From assembly GCF_016862575.1 (NCBI RefSeq), contig NZ_BONF01000004.1, positions 166,370-230,369 on the forward strand: a DNA stretch of 64,000 nt, in the 5' to 3' direction. Source of the DNA: Catellatospora bangladeshensis. Its GTDB lineage: Bacteria; Actinomycetota; Actinomycetes; Mycobacteriales; Micromonosporaceae. Positions 19,614-31,348 of the stretch are shown here, one piece after another; positions within the stretch are counted from its first letter, which is position 1, and every line of letters starts with the position of its first letter. The notes under the pieces are model-generated. The model ran no database searches and had not been told where the DNA came from. It was given only the letters and a program-made list of their open reading frames with translations. Position numbers and translations under genes: made by a program.

Positions 19614-21632
19614 GTGGCTGATCCGTCCCAGTACCGGCCCGCGCCGGGCACGATTCCCGACGCGCCGGGTGTGTACCGGTTCCGTGACGAGCAGGGGCGG
19701 ATCATCTACGTCGGCAAGGCCAAGAGCCTGCGCAGCCGGCTCAACTCCTACTTCGCCGACGTCTGGACGCTGCACCAGCGCACCCAGCAGATGGTGACCA
19801 CCGCCGCGGGCGTCGACTGGGTCGTCGTCGGCACCGAGGTCGAGGCGCTCCAGCTGGAGTACTCCTGGATCAAGGAGTACGACCCCCGCTTCAACGTGAA
19901 GTACCGCGACGACAAGTCGTACCCGTACCTCGCGGTCACCCTCGACGAGGAGTATCCGCGGCTGCTGGTGATGCGCGGCGCCAAGCGCAAGGGCGTGCGC
20001 TACTTCGGGCCCTACTCGCACGCCTGGGCCATCCGGGAGACGCTCGACCTGCTGCTGCGCATCTTCCCGGCGCGCACCTGCTCGGCCGGGGTGTTCAAGC
20101 GGGCCGGGCAGATCGGCCGCCCCTGCCTGCTCGGCGACATCGGCAAGTGCTCCGCGCCGTGCGTGGGCCGGGTCAGCGCGGCCGAGCACCGGGGCATCGT
20201 CGACGACTTCTGCGACTTCATGGCCGGGCGCACCGACCACATGCAGCGCCGCCTGGAGAAGCAGATGCACGAGGCGTCGGCGGCGCTGGAGTTCGAGCGG
20301 GCCGCCCGGCTGCGCGACGACCTGATCGCGCTGCGCCGGGCCATGGAGAAGCAGTCCATCGTGCTGTCCGACGGCACCGACGCCGACGTGGTCGCCTTCG
20401 CCGACGACCAGCTCGAGGCCGCGGTGCAGGTGTTCCACGTACGCGACGGGCGGGTGCGCGGCCAGCGCGGCTGGGTGGTCGACAAGACCGAGGACCTCAC
20501 CGTCGGCGACCTGGTGCACCACTTCTGCACCCAGATCTACGGCGGTGAGTCCGGCGAGTCCGACGTGCCCCGCGAGCTGCTCGTGCCCGAGCTGCCCGCC
20601 GACGCCGACGCGCTGGCCGACTGGCTGTCCCAGCACCGCGGCTCGCGGGTGGCGATCCGGGTGCCGCAGCGCGGCGACAAGAAGGCGCTGCTGGAGACCG
20701 TCGCGCGCAACGCCGGGCAGTCGCTGGCGCAGCACAAGCTGCGCCGGGCCGGTGACCTGACCGCGCGCAGCAGGGCGCTGGAGGAGATCGAGGACGCGCT
20801 CGGGCTGGGCAGCGCGCCGCTGCGCATCGAGTGCTTCGACATCTCCCAGATCCAGGGCACCGACGTGGTGTCCAGCATGGTCGTCTTCGAGGACGGCGTG
20901 CCGAAGAAGTCCGACTACCGGCGCTTCATCATCAAGGGCGCGACCGACGACGTCTCGGCGATCAGCGAGGTGATGCGGCGGCGCTTCGCGCGCTACCTGG
21001 CCGAGGGCCCGATCGACCCGGAGGCGGAGGCGGCCCCGGCGGGGCGGGCCAAACGGTTCGCGTACCCGCCGCAGCTCGTCGTCGTCGACGGGGGCGCGCC
21101 GCAGGTCAACGCGGCCGCGGCGGTGCTCACCGAGCTGGGGGTGACCGACGTCGCGGTGTGCGGCCTGGCCAAGCGGCTGGAGGAGGTGTGGCTGCCGGAC
21201 GACCCGATGCCGGTCATCCTGGCCCGCACCGCCGAGGGCCTCTACCTGCTGCAGCGGGTGCGCGACGAGGCGCACCGCTTCGCCATCCGCTTCCACCGCG
21301 AACGCCGCTCCGCCCGGATGACCGCCTCGGACCTGGACACCGTGCCCGGCCTGGGGGAGATCCGGCGCAAGGCGCTGCTGCGGCACTTCGGCTCGCTCAA
21401 GCGGCTGTCCGCCGCCAGCGTGGAGGAGATCGCCGAGGTCCCCGGCATCGGCCCGCGCACCGCGCAGGCGGTGCTGGTGGCGCTCGGCGTGCTGCCGCAG
21501 CCCGAGGCTGTCGCGCAGCCCGAGGCCGAGCCCGCTGCCGGCGGTGCGCTTCCGGCTGCCGTACCCACTCAGCCGGGGCTGCGCGACGACGCGGCGCCCG
21601 CTGCGGCGGAGGATCCCGGCACCCCTGGCTAG
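19614..21632 (+). CDS. uvrC: excinuclease ABC subunit C
   Basis: The 672-residue protein has an N-terminal GIY-YIG nuclease ([20 protein letters not shown] at 17–36), a UVR motif ([19 protein letters not shown] near 220–240), a central RNase H-like nuclease ([20 protein letters not shown] near 405–424), and C-terminal tandem helix-hairpin-helix motifs ([19 protein letters not shown] and [12 protein letters not shown]). It makes both incisions in nucleotide excision repair. The tail after about 625 is Ala/Pro/Glu-rich. The GTG at 19614 is supported by the TAGGCT box. It heads the uvrC-rapZ-yvcK-whiA block conserved in actinobacteria. Confidence 0.97.
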   Translation: MADPSQYRPAPGTIPDAPGVYRFRDEQGRIIYVGKAKSLRSRLNSYFADVWTLHQRTQQMVTTAAGVDWVVVGTEVEALQLEYSWIKEYDPRFNVKYRDDKSYPYLAVTLDEEYPRLLVMRGAKRKGVRYFGPYSHAWAIRETLDLLLRIFPARTCSAGVFKRAGQIGRPCLLGDIGKCSAPCVGRVSAAEHRGIVDDFCDFMAGRTDHMQRRLEKQMHEASAALEFERAARLRDDLIALRRAMEKQSIVLSDGTDADVVAFADDQLEAAVQVFHVRDGRVRGQRGWVVDKTEDLTVGDLVHHFCTQIYGGESGESDVPRELLVPELPADADALADWLSQHRGSRVAIRVPQRGDKKALLETVARNAGQSLAQHKLRRAGDLTARSRALEEIEDALGLGSAPLRIECFDISQIQGTDVVSSMVVFEDGVPKKSDYRRFIIKGATDDVSAISEVMRRRFARYLAEGPIDPEAEAAPAGRAKRFAYPPQLVVVDGGAPQVNAAAAVLTELGVTDVAVCGLAKRLEEVWLPDDPMPVILARTAEGLYLLQRVRDEAHRFAIRFHRERRSARMTASDLDTVPGLGEIRRKALLRHFGSLKRLSAASVEEIAEVPGIGPRTAQAVLVALGVLPQPEAVAQPEAEPAAGGALPAAVPTQPGLRDDAAPAAAEDPGTPG

Positions 21633-21752
21633 GATGGTTTTCCGTTGCCTGCATCCCGCGGCAACCTGCTCGCCCGCTCGCACGGCTTGGATGGGCCGTC
21701 GGGACCGGCGGGCCGCCCGGATGGGCGGTGACCATCAGCAGTGGGGGCACAC

Positions 21753-22688
21753 GTGAGCGTGGATACGACGGCCCGGCTGGGCACGCCCGGCCAGGAACGG
21801 GCCGCCGCGGACGAGTCCGGCGAGCGGCCGGCCACCGACCTGGTCGTGGTGACCGGCGTCTCCGGCGGGGGCCGCAGCACGGTGGCCCGCGCCCTGGAGA
21901 ACGTCGGCTACTACGTGGTGGACAACCTGCCGCAGGCGCTGCTGGTGCAGCTCGCCGAGCTGGCCGCGAAGGCGGGCGGCGCGGCCCGGCACACCGCGAT
22001 GGTGCTGGACGTGCGCAGCCGGGTGTTCTCCACCGACCTCGCCGGGGCCATCCGCGACCTGCGCGAGAAGGGCTTCTCGCCGCGCGTGGTGTTCGTCGAC
22101 GCCGACGACGAGGTGCTGATCCGCCGGTTCGAGAGCGTGCGGCGCTCGCACCCGCTGCAGGGCGACGGACGGCTGTCCGACGGCATCGCCGCCGAGCGCG
22201 CCCTGCTGGCCGAGGCGCGCGAGCAGGCCGACGTCCTGATCGACACCTCGCACCTGAACGTGAACCAGCTGCGTGCCCGGGTGGAGGAGCTGTTCGCCAG
22301 CCCGGAGGCGCTGCGGCTGCGGGTCACCGTGCTCAGCTTCGGTTTCAAGTACGGCCTGCCCCCGGACGCCGACTTCGTGCTGGACGCCCGGTTCCTGCCC
22401 AACCCGTACTGGGTGCCCGAGCTGCGCGAGCACACCGGCCGGGAGGAGGCGGTCAGCCGTTACGTCCTCGGCCAGCGCGGCGCTAACACCTTCGTGGAGA
22501 CGTACGCCCGGCTGGTCACCGCGACCGCACCCGGATTCGAGCGCGAGGGCAAGCGCTACCTGACCGTCGCCGTCGGCTGCACCGGCGGCAAGCACCGCAG
22601 CGTGGCCATCTCCGAGGAGCTGGCCCGCCGCCTGCGTGAGCTGCGGGTGGTGGCGCACGCTCAGCACCGCGACCTGGGACGCGAATGA
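21753..22688 (+). CDS. rapZ: RapZ-family P-loop nucleotide-binding protein
   Basis: This 311-residue protein has an N-terminal P-loop domain (VVVTGVSGGGRSTVARALEN near 31–50, then VVDNLP) and the C-terminal RapZ domain (LSFGFKYGLPPDADFVLDARFLPNP, RYLTVAVGCTGGKHRSV). E. coli RapZ controls glmS through small RNAs; the actinobacterial role is unclear. The Walker A Lys is Arg here, as I recall for other actinobacterial homologues. I place the start at GTG 21753, 5 nt after GGGGG; GTG 21741 is also possible. Its TGA overlaps the yvcK ATG by four bases. Confidence 0.9.
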   Translation: MSVDTTARLGTPGQERAAADESGERPATDLVVVTGVSGGGRSTVARALENVGYYVVDNLPQALLVQLAELAAKAGGAARHTAMVLDVRSRVFSTDLAGAIRDLREKGFSPRVVFVDADDEVLIRRFESVRRSHPLQGDGRLSDGIAAERALLAEAREQADVLIDTSHLNVNQLRARVEELFASPEALRLRVTVLSFGFKYGLPPDADFVLDARFLPNPYWVPELREHTGREEAVSRYVLGQRGANTFVETYARLVTATAPGFEREGKRYLTVAVGCTGGKHRSVAISEELARRLRELRVVAHAQHRDLGRE

Positions 22689-23650
22689 GCTTGGGAACCA
22701 CGCCGCACGGGGGCGGCGACCGGATCCGGGTGGTGGCTTTCGGCGGGGGGCACGGGCTCAGCGCGAGCCTGCGCGCGCTGCGCGCCACGGGGCTGCCGCT
22801 GGACATCACCGCGGTGGTCACCGTGGCCGACGACGGCGGCTCCAGCGGCCGCATCCGGGCCGGCCGCGATGTACTCCCTCCGGGTGACCTGCGTCAGGCG
22901 CTGGCCGCGCTGGCCGGTCCCGACGAGGTGAGCGACCGCAGCGCGCGGCTGCTCCAGTACCGCTTCGGCGGCGCCGACGAGCTGGCCGGTCACCCGGTCG
23001 GCAACGTGGTGCTGTGCGGCCTGATGGAGCAGCTCGGGGACCCGGTCGCGGCCCTGGACCACGTCGCGGCGATGCTGCGCGCGGTGGGCCGGGTGCTGCC
23101 CATGTCCTGCCGTCCGCTGAGCATCGAGGCGGACATCGAGGTCGGCGGCCGGCTGGTGACGGTACGCGGCCAGCACCAGGTGGCCGTGGCGCACGGCCGG
23201 GTGGTGCAGGTGCGGCTGGTGCCGCCGGAGCCGGACGCCTGCCCGCAGGCGCTGACCGCGATCGCCGAGGCGGACTGGCTGGTGTTCGGGCCGGGCAGCT
23301 GGTACACCAGCGTCATCCCGCACCTGCTGGTGCCGCAGCTCGCGCACGCGATCACGGCCAGCGGGGCGCGCCGGCTGGTCACCCTCAACCTCGCCGCGGA
23401 CCGGGAGACGATGGGACTGTCCCTGCCGGACCACCTGGACGCGCTCGGGCGTTACCTCCCGGACCTCAAGGTCGATATTGTTCTGGTCGACAGGAATGCC
23501 GTGCCAGACCCCGAACCGGTCGCGAATGCGGCAGAATCACTCGGTGCCCGTATCGCGATCGCGCCGGTGGCCGTCGCCGACGGCACCGCGCGACACGATC
23601 CGGTCCGATTGGGCCGCGCACTGGTGCCACTCTTGGGCACCGCTCGTTAG
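22685..23650 (+). CDS. yvcK: YvcK/CofD-like gluconeogenesis factor
   Basis: The 321-residue protein has the CofD/YvcK nucleotide-sugar fold: [16 protein letters not shown] near 18–33, [15 protein letters not shown] near 44–58, [17 protein letters not shown] and [10 protein letters not shown]. In Bacillus, YvcK binds UDP-GlcNAc and is needed for growth on gluconeogenic carbon sources and for cell-wall synthesis. The ATGA overlap with rapZ couples their translation; whiA follows after 68 nt. Confidence 0.93.
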   Translation: MSLGTTPHGGGDRIRVVAFGGGHGLSASLRALRATGLPLDITAVVTVADDGGSSGRIRAGRDVLPPGDLRQALAALAGPDEVSDRSARLLQYRFGGADELAGHPVGNVVLCGLMEQLGDPVAALDHVAAMLRAVGRVLPMSCRPLSIEADIEVGGRLVTVRGQHQVAVAHGRVVQVRLVPPEPDACPQALTAIAEADWLVFGPGSWYTSVIPHLLVPQLAHAITASGARRLVTLNLAADRETMGLSLPDHLDALGRYLPDLKVDIVLVDRNAVPDPEPVANAAESLGARIAIAPVAVADGTARHDPVRLGRALVPLLGTAR

Positions 23651-23718
23651 CACGTACGACAAACGGCACGACACACCCAGGCATCACAGCCGCGACCGGC
23701 CCACGAGGTGACGACACG

Positions 23719-24699
23719 ATGGCGATGACCGCTGCGGTCAAAGACGAGCTCAGTCGGGTCGACGTGCCCAAGCCGTGCTGCCGGCGGGCGGAGATGGCGG
23801 CGCTGCTGCGCTTCGCCGGCGGGCTGCACATCGTCTCCGGCCGGGTGGTGGTGGAGGCGGAGCTGGACACCGGTGCGGTGGCCCGGCGCCTGCGCACCAC
23901 CATCGCCGACCTGTACGGCTACCCGAGCGAGGTGCACATCCTCGCCTCGGGCGGGCTGCGTAAGGGCAGCCACTACATCGTGCGCATCGTCAAGGACGGC
24001 GAGGCGCTGGCCCGGCAGACCGGCCTGCTCGACGTACGCGGCCGCCCGGTGCGCGGTCTTCCCCCGAACGTGGTCAACGCCAGCGTCTGCTGCGCGGTGG
24101 CCGCCTGGCGCGGCGCGTTCCTGGCGCACGGCTCGCTGACCGAGCCCGGCCGCTCCTGCGCCCTGGAGATCACCTGCCCCGGCCCCGAGTCGGCGCTGGC
24201 GCTGGTCGGCGCGGCCCGCCGCCTCGGCATCACCGCCAAGGCCCGCGAGGTCCGCGGCGTCGACCGCGTCGTGGTCAAGGACGGCGACGCCATCGCCGCC
24301 CTGCTCACCCGCATCGGCGCGCACGCCAGCGTGCTCGCCTGGGAGGAGCGCCGGGTCCGCCGCGAGGTCCGCGCCACCGCCAACCGCCTGGCCAACTTCG
24401 ACGACGCCAACCTGCGCCGCTCCGCCCGCGCCGCGGTCGCGGCCGCGGCCCGCGTCACCCGCGCCCTGGAGATCCTGGCCGACGACGCCCCCGGCCACCT
24501 CACCAGCGCCGGCCGCCTGCGCCTGGAACACCGCCAGGCCTCCCTGGAAGAGCTCGGCGCCCTCGCCGACCCCCCACTGACCAAGGACGCCATCGCCGGC
24601 CGCATAAGGCGCCTGCTCGCCCTAGCCGACAAACGCGCCCGCGACCTCAACATCCCCGACACCGAAGCCGCCGTCACCGCCGAAATGCTGACGGTCTGA
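23719..24699 (+). CDS. whiA: sporulation regulator WhiA
   Basis: The 326-residue protein has the LAGLIDADG-homing-endonuclease-like N-terminal region ([20 protein letters not shown] near 18–37 and [19 protein letters not shown] near 115–133) and a C-terminal helix-turn-helix ([20 protein letters not shown] followed by [13 protein letters not shown]). WhiA activates sporulation and division genes together with WhiB in Streptomyces and is conserved in Gram-positives. The rapZ-yvcK-whiA order is standard. The ATG at 23719 follows GAGGTG. Confidence 0.96.
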   Translation: MAMTAAVKDELSRVDVPKPCCRRAEMAALLRFAGGLHIVSGRVVVEAELDTGAVARRLRTTIADLYGYPSEVHILASGGLRKGSHYIVRIVKDGEALARQTGLLDVRGRPVRGLPPNVVNASVCCAVAAWRGAFLAHGSLTEPGRSCALEITCPGPESALALVGAARRLGITAKAREVRGVDRVVVKDGDAIAALLTRIGAHASVLAWEERRVRREVRATANRLANFDDANLRRSARAAVAAAARVTRALEILADDAPGHLTSAGRLRLEHRQASLEELGALADPPLTKDAIAGRIRRLLALADKRARDLNIPDTEAAVTAEMLTV

Positions 24700-26057
<1,358 letters not shown>

Positions 26058-26058
<1 letters not shown>

Positions 26059-27254
26059 TGCGCAACCTCGACGAACTGCTCGCCGAGGGCGTCTCGGGTC
26101 GGCGCGTGCTGGTGCGCGCCGACCTGAACGTGCCCTTCGTCAAGGACAGCCCCGGGACGATCGCCGACGACGGCCGGATCCGGGCGGTGCTGCCGACCAT
26201 CACGGCGCTGCGCGACGCGGGCGCCTCGGTGATCGTCATGTCGCACCTGGGCCGCCCGAAGGGCGAGCCCGACCCGAAGTACACCCTGGCCCCGGTGGCC
26301 ACCCGGTTCGCCGAGCTGCTCGGCTCGCCGGTGGCGTTCGCCGAGGACACCGTCGGCCCGTCGGCGCAGGCCGCCGTCGCGGCGCTGGCCCCGGGCGGCG
26401 TCGTGCTGCTGGAGAACCTGCGCTTCAACGCCGGTGAGACCAGCAAGGACGAGGCCGCGCGCGGCGCGTTCGCCGACCAGCTGGCCGCGTTCGCCGACGT
26501 GTACGTCGACGACGCGTTCGGCGCGGTGCACCGCAAGCACGCCAGCGTCTACGACGTCCCGGCCCGGCTGCCGCACTACGCGGGCGGCCTGGTGCGGCGC
26601 GAGGTCGAGGTGCTCAAGCGCCTCACCGAGGATGCGGCCACGCCGTACGCGGTGGTGCTGGGCGGCTCGAAGGTGTCCGACAAGCTCGCCGTGATCGAGG
26701 CGCTGCTGGGCCGGGCCGACAAGCTGCTCATCGGCGGCGGCATGTGCTTCACCTTCCTCAAGGCCCAGGGCCACGAGGTGGGCGCCTCGCTGCTGCAGGA
26801 GGAGATGCTGGACACCTGCCGCGACCTGCTGGCGCGCGCGGGCGACCGGATCGTCCTGCCGGTCGACGTCGTGGTCGCGGACAAGTTCGCCGCCGACGCG
26901 CAGACCGACACGGTCGCCGCGACCGCGATCCCGGCCGGCTGGCTCGGCCTGGACATCGGCCCGGAGTCGGTGGCGCTGTTCGCCGACGCGCTGTCCGGCG
27001 CGAAGACGGTCTTCTGGAACGGCCCGATGGGCGTGTTCGAGCTGGCCCCGTTCGCGAACGGCACCCGGGGCGTGGCCGAGGCCATCACCAAGGTGGACGG
27101 CTTCACCGTGGTCGGCGGCGGCGACTCCGCCGCGGCGGTGCGCGCGCTCGGCATCGACGAGGCCGCGTTCGGCCACATCTCCACGGGCGGCGGCGCCTCC
27201 CTGGAGTACCTCGAGGGCAAGAAGCTGCCCGGTCTCGAAGCACTGGAGAAGTGA
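26058..27254 (+). CDS. pgk: phosphoglycerate kinase
   Basis: The 398-residue protein has typical PGK motifs: [12 protein letters not shown] near 15–26, MSHLGRPKG near 59–67, NLRFNAGE, the nucleotide-binding GGSKVSDKL, and the C-terminal [11 protein letters not shown] and [13 protein letters not shown]. It transfers phosphate from 1,3-bisphosphoglycerate to ADP. ATG 26058 shares one base with the gap stop, and its own TGA shares one base with the tpiA ATG. Confidence 0.97.
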
Positions 27255-28033
27255 TGGCAGAGGTCAAGCGCCGGCCCCTGATGGCCGGCAACTGGAAGAT
27301 GAACCTCAACCACCTCGAGGCCATCAAGCTCGTGCAGAAGCTGGCGTTCAGCCTGACCGAGAAGCAGCTCGAGGACGTCGAGGTGGCGGTGCTGCCGCCG
27401 TTCACCGACATCCGCAGCGTGCAGACCCTGGTGGACGGCGACAAGCTGCTCATCAAGTACGGCGCGCAGGACCTGTCGGCGTACGCGTCCGGCGCGTACA
27501 CCGGCGAGATCTCCGGCGCGATGCTGGCGAAGCTGGGCTGCTCGTTCGTGACGGTCGGCCACTCCGAGCGCCGGCAGTACCACGCCGAGTCCGACGAGCT
27601 GGTCAACGCCAAGGTGAAGGCGGCGCTGGCCAACGAGATCACGCCGATCCTGTGCGTGGGCGAGGGCCTGGACGTCCGCGAGGCGGGCAACCACGTCGAG
27701 TACACCCTGGCCCAGCTCGACGGTGGCCTGGCCAAGCTGAGCCCGGCCGAGGTCGAGAAGGTCGTCGTGGCGTACGAGCCGGTCTGGGCGATCGGCACCG
27801 GCAAGACCGCCACGCCCGAGGACGCCCAGGAGGTCATCGGCGCGATCCGTGCGCAGCTGACCAAGACCCAGGGCGAGTCCACCGCGCAGGTGGTGCGGGT
27901 GCTCTACGGCGGCTCGGTGAAGGCCGGCAACATCGCCGAGATCATGGCGCAGCCCGATGTGGACGGCGCGCTGGTCGGCGGCGCGAGCCTGGACGGCGAC
28001 GAGTTCGCCAAGATCTGCCGCCTGGGCGTCTGA
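27254..28033 (+). CDS. tpiA: triosephosphate isomerase
   Basis: This 259-residue barrel enzyme has all catalytic residues: Asn13 and Lys15 (AGNWKMN), His103 (VGHSERR) and Glu175 ([12 protein letters not shown]), plus the phosphate-gripping GGSVKAGN. It interconverts DHAP and glyceraldehyde-3-phosphate. The start overlaps the pgk stop by one base. A terminator follows at 28067–28102, closing the operon. Confidence 0.97.
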   Translation: MAEVKRRPLMAGNWKMNLNHLEAIKLVQKLAFSLTEKQLEDVEVAVLPPFTDIRSVQTLVDGDKLLIKYGAQDLSAYASGAYTGEISGAMLAKLGCSFVTVGHSERRQYHAESDELVNAKVKAALANEITPILCVGEGLDVREAGNHVEYTLAQLDGGLAKLSPAEVEKVVVAYEPVWAIGTGKTATPEDAQEVIGAIRAQLTKTQGESTAQVVRVLYGGSVKAGNIAEIMAQPDVDGALVGGASLDGDEFAKICRLGV

Positions 28034-28066
28034 GCAGGTGCAAGCCGCGGCGAGAGCCGCTCGCGG

Positions 28067-28102
28067 AGCCCCGTCCCGCTGCTGCCGCAGCAGGGGCGGG
28101 GC
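28067..28102 (+). terminator. terminator of gap-pgk-tpiA
   Basis: A long GC-rich hairpin, AGCCCCG-T-CCC(G)CTGCTG pairing with CAGCAG-GGG-C-GGGGCT, starts 34 nt after the tpiA stop. A short TTC follows rather than a full U-tract. Confidence 0.75.
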
Positions 28103-28312
28103 TTCGCCGTATCACGGGACGGACACGGAAAGTGATCTCGTGGCTGCCCCGAGTGTCGCTTTGTTGCGATCTGACTCCCGGCTGCCGCAGGGACCGCCCG
28201 AGTGCCTAGAGTGTGCGCGTGACCGGGCGACTTTGATGTTGCTCGGCCGCCCCCCGACCACCCCCTAGAGATCCTTGGCGGGCCACCCCCCACGCCCGCT
28301 GGGAGGACGACG

Positions 28313-30121
28313 ATGCCGAACCTCTCTTCCGAAACTGGCTCGTCGCGGAGCGCCGCCACCCACCTGGCGCCCCAGGCGACTCCGCAACCCCGGCGCCTGC
28401 GCCGCCTGACCGCGGCCGCCGTGGCGCTCGTAGCGCTGGGCGCCGCGTCGGCCTGCGACTCGGCTGCCGACGCGAACGACACCGTCGCGTCCGGCGGCAC
28501 GCTGCGCGTGGTGCTGCCCTCGCTGCCGGAGCACCTGGACCCGCAGCGCATCGCCGCGGCGATGGACGCCAACATCAGCCGGCTGCTGTCGCGCACGCTC
28601 ACCACGTACAAGGCGGAGCCGGGCGCGGCCAGCAGCGAGCTGGTGCCCGACCTGGCCACCGACCTCGGCCGCCCCAGCGAGAACAACACGGTCTGGGAGT
28701 TCAAGCTGCGCGAGGGCATGAAGTGGGAGGACGGCGCGCAGGTCAACTGCCAGCAGCTCAAGTACGGCGTCGAGCGCAACTTCGCGGCGACCTTCGACTC
28801 GGGCCTGCCCTACGCCGAGCTGATGCTGAAGGACAACGCGAGCCCGTACGAGGGCCCGTTCGGCGGCAAGGAGCTGGAGTCGGTCTCCTGCGAGGACGCG
28901 TACACCGTCCGGTTCCGGCTGAAGCAGCCGGCGGGCGACTTCAACTACACGGTGGCGCTGCCCATCTTCTCCCCGGCCAAGCCGGGCGCCGACGCCGACA
29001 AGGAGGCGTACGACCTGCGCCCGCTGTCCAACGGCCCCTACCGGGTCGAGGCGCGCACGGCGAAGGACAACGTCTTCACCCTGGTCCGCAACGAGCACTG
29101 GTCGCCGAGCCTCGACTCGGTGCGCAAGGGCCACCCGGACAAGATCGTGTTCCAGGTCGACGAGAACGACCCGGCGGTCACCAACGCGCTGATCCAGGAC
29201 CAGGGCGCCGACCGCAACACGATCATGCTGCAGAACAACGTCGCGCCGAACTTCCTGCAGCAGGTGATCAACGACCCGAAGCTGTCGCAGCGGGCGGCCA
29301 CCGGCCCGACCGGCTCGGTGCGCTACTTCGCCATCAACACCCAGCTGGTCAAGAACCTCGACTGCCGCAAGGCGCTGGTGTACGCGTTCAACAAGCGCAA
29401 GTACCGGCAGGCGATGGGCGGCTCGATCATCGGTGACCTGGCCACCGCGATGCTCCCGCCGGGCCTGGCCGCGCACGCCAAGTTCGACCACTACGACACC
29501 CTGGTCGACAGCGACGGCAACGAGGACAAGGCGCTCCAGCACATCGAGAAGGCCAAGGCCGCGGGCGTAACCTGCCCCGACACCATCTCGGTGGCGCTGC
29601 CCGACAACGACACGATCGCCCGCTACGTGAAGACGATGGTCGACGCGTACGTGCGCATCGGCGTGAAGGTGAACCTCAAGCGCTACCCCGCGGACAAGTA
29701 CTGGGGCACCATCGCCGACATCGGCCACGGCAACCACCTGGTGTACGCGGGCTGGCTGCCGGACTGGGCGAACGGCTCGGCGGTCATCCCGCCGCTGTTC
29801 GACGGCCAGCTGGTCAAGCCGACCGGCGAGCAGAGCGGCTCGAACTACTCGTTCCTGCAGAACGCCGACATCGACAAGGCGATCGCCGAGGCGATGGGGG
29901 AGACCAACGCGGAGCGGCAGTACAAGCTGTGGGGCGAGCTGGACAGCAAGCTCTCCGAGCTGGCCGTGACGATCCCGGTGCTCTACCCGAACTCGATCCG
30001 GATGTACGGTTCGAACGTGGCCGGGGCGTTCATCCACTCGCAGTTCGGTGCGCCGGATCTGGCCGCGCTGGGCCTGAAGGATCCCTCGATTCCGGTGGAT
30101 GTGACCTCCTCGGCCTCCTAG
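28313..30121 (+). CDS. ABC transporter substrate-binding lipoprotein, family 5 (peptide/nickel type)
   Basis: The 602-residue lipoprotein has an Arg-rich N-terminus, a hydrophobic core and a lipobox LGAASAC with Cys48. The rest is a full family-5 binding protein: GGTLRVVLPSLPEHLDPQRI, VWEFKLREGMKWEDGAQVNCQQLKYGVER, a central hinge and YVYAGWLPDWANGS-like late segment (LVYAGWLPDWANG). It should capture peptides or similar solutes outside the cell. No permease or ATPase gene is nearby, so it works with an unlinked transporter or has another role. It separates tpiA from secG, which are adjacent in Streptomyces. The ATG has a GGGAGGA site. Confidence 0.88.
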   Translation: MPNLSSETGSSRSAATHLAPQATPQPRRLRRLTAAAVALVALGAASACDSAADANDTVASGGTLRVVLPSLPEHLDPQRIAAAMDANISRLLSRTLTTYKAEPGAASSELVPDLATDLGRPSENNTVWEFKLREGMKWEDGAQVNCQQLKYGVERNFAATFDSGLPYAELMLKDNASPYEGPFGGKELESVSCEDAYTVRFRLKQPAGDFNYTVALPIFSPAKPGADADKEAYDLRPLSNGPYRVEARTAKDNVFTLVRNEHWSPSLDSVRKGHPDKIVFQVDENDPAVTNALIQDQGADRNTIMLQNNVAPNFLQQVINDPKLSQRAATGPTGSVRYFAINTQLVKNLDCRKALVYAFNKRKYRQAMGGSIIGDLATAMLPPGLAAHAKFDHYDTLVDSDGNEDKALQHIEKAKAAGVTCPDTISVALPDNDTIARYVKTMVDAYVRIGVKVNLKRYPADKYWGTIADIGHGNHLVYAGWLPDWANGSAVIPPLFDGQLVKPTGEQSGSNYSFLQNADIDKAIAEAMGETNAERQYKLWGELDSKLSELAVTIPVLYPNSIRMYGSNVAGAFIHSQFGAPDLAALGLKDPSIPVDVTSSAS

Positions 30122-30197
30122 CCGGCCGCCTGGCCCGCTATTGTTGTTCGACACCCGCGGCCGCGCGAGCGGCCACCGAACCTAAGGACACCTGCTC

Positions 30198-30464
30198 ATG
30201 CCGATCGGCTTCGCCTACACGTTGATCGTGTTGCTGATCATCACCAGCGCCCTGCTGACGCTGCTGGTCCTGCTGCACCGGGGCAAGGGCGGCGGCCTGT
30301 CCAGCATGTTCGGCGGCGGCGTCTCGTCGAGCCTGGCGGGCTCGTCGGTGGCGGAGAAGAACCTCGACCGCTACACCGTGCTGGTGGGTATCGTCTGGTT
30401 CGCCTGCATTGTCGGACTCGGTCTCTGGCTGAAGCTGGAGATGGCCGCCGGCAACGTCGGCTGA
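30198..30464 (+). CDS. secG: preprotein translocase subunit SecG
   Basis: The 88-residue protein has two membrane helices (about 6–26 and 58–78) separated by the glycine-rich loop GKGGGLSSMFGGGVSSSLAG that marks SecG. It assists SecYE-dependent export. The ATG follows AAGGA. Its location next to the glycolytic genes is conserved in actinobacteria. It is followed by a strong terminator. Confidence 0.95.
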   Translation: MPIGFAYTLIVLLIITSALLTLLVLLHRGKGGGLSSMFGGGVSSSLAGSSVAEKNLDRYTVLVGIVWFACIVGLGLWLKLEMAAGNVG

Positions 30465-30476
30465 CAGCACGCACGA

Positions 30477-30512
30477 AAAGGGCGGCTGACCCGGTGGGGT
30501 CAGCCGCCCTTT
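30477..30512 (+). terminator. secG terminator
   Basis: A perfect 16-bp stem (30477–30492 with 30497–30512) has a 4-nt GGTG loop. The right arm ends CCCTTT, starting 12 nt after the secG stop. Confidence 0.9.
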
Positions 30513-30515
30513 CGG

Positions 30516-30568
30516 CTTTGCTCTGCACACCTATACGCAACTGTTGCGTATAGGTGTGCAGAGCAAAG
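30516..30568. repeat. near-perfect 53-bp palindrome between secG and pgl
   Basis: Bases 30516–30541 and 30543–30568 are perfect 26-bp reverse complements around a single central T. The left arm begins CTTTGCTCTGCACACCTATA. It lies only 3 nt after the secG terminator and 12 nt from the end of the converging pgl gene. It is much longer and more exact than a normal terminator. It may be a bidirectional terminator, a dispersed repeat or a protein-binding site. Confidence 0.95.
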
Positions 30569-30580
30569 GCCGTCGTCGGG

Positions 30581-31348
30581 TCAGCGCAGCGCGCGGGAGC
30601 TGAGCGGGACCTGGGCCGCCGCGGCCCGGTCCAGCAGCCAGACGGTACGCGAGGTGCCGTGCACCCCGGCCGCGGGCAGCTGCACCGGCCCGGCCCCGGT
30701 CAGCGCCATGCCCACCGCGCCCGCCTTGTCCGGGCCTGCCGCGATCAGCCACACCTCGTCGGCGGTGTTGATCGCAGGCAGGGTCAGCGTGGTGCGCACC
30801 GGCGGCGGCTTCGGGCTGCCCCGCACCGCGCTGACCGGCCGCGTCTCGTAGGCCACCGGGTGCTCCGGGAAGACCGACGCCACGTGCCCGTCCTCGCCCA
30901 CGCCCAGCAGCAGCACGTCGAAGTGCGGCAGCTCGCCCGAGCCGGGCGCGGAGCGGGCGAGTTCCGCGGCGTAGCGCGCGGCCGCCAGCTCCGGGTCTGC
31001 GCCGTCCGGCCCGTCGGAGGGTGGCATCGGGTGCACCCGGGCGGGATCGAGCGGCAGCGCGTCCAGCAGGGCCTCGCGCGCCTGGGTGTCGTTGCGGTCC
31101 GGGTCGCCCGCGGGCAGGAAGCGCTCGTCGCCCCACCAGAGGTCGACCCGGGACCAATCGACCGCGTCCCGGGCCGGGTTGGCCAGCACCGCCCGGTACA
31201 CGGCGGCCGCGACCCGGCCCCCGGTCAGCACGACGTCGGCCGATCCCCGCTCGGCCTGCGCGTCCAGCACCCGCACGATGAGGCGCGCGGCCACCGCCTC
31301 AGCGAGCAGCCGCGCGTCCGCGTGCACGATCACACTCGACTCGCTCAC
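30581..31348 (-). CDS. pgl: 6-phosphogluconolactonase
   Basis: The 255-residue protein of the glucosamine-6-phosphate isomerase/6PGL fold shows VVLTGGRVAAAVYRA, WWGDERFLPAGDPDRN and the GVGEDGHVASVFP active-site loop. It hydrolyses the lactone made by Zwf. The GTG at 31348 overlaps the opcA stop by four bases (GTGA). It is the last gene of tkt-tal-pgi-zwf-opcA-pgl. Confidence 0.93.
   Translation of the reverse strand: MSESSVIVHADARLLAEAVAARLIVRVLDAQAERGSADVVLTGGRVAAAVYRAVLANPARDAVDWSRVDLWWGDERFLPAGDPDRNDTQAREALLDALPLDPARVHPMPPSDGPDGADPELAAARYAAELARSAPGSGELPHFDVLLLGVGEDGHVASVFPEHPVAYETRPVSAVRGSPKPPPVRTTLTLPAINTADEVWLIAAGPDKAGAVGMALTGAGPVQLPAAGVHGTSRTVWLLDRAAAAQVPLSSRALR

Noticed and set aside
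19077..21683. 868-codon open frame antisense to uvrC and the Rieske gene
   Set aside because: Both plus-strand genes carry complete motifs. The antisense frame has none.
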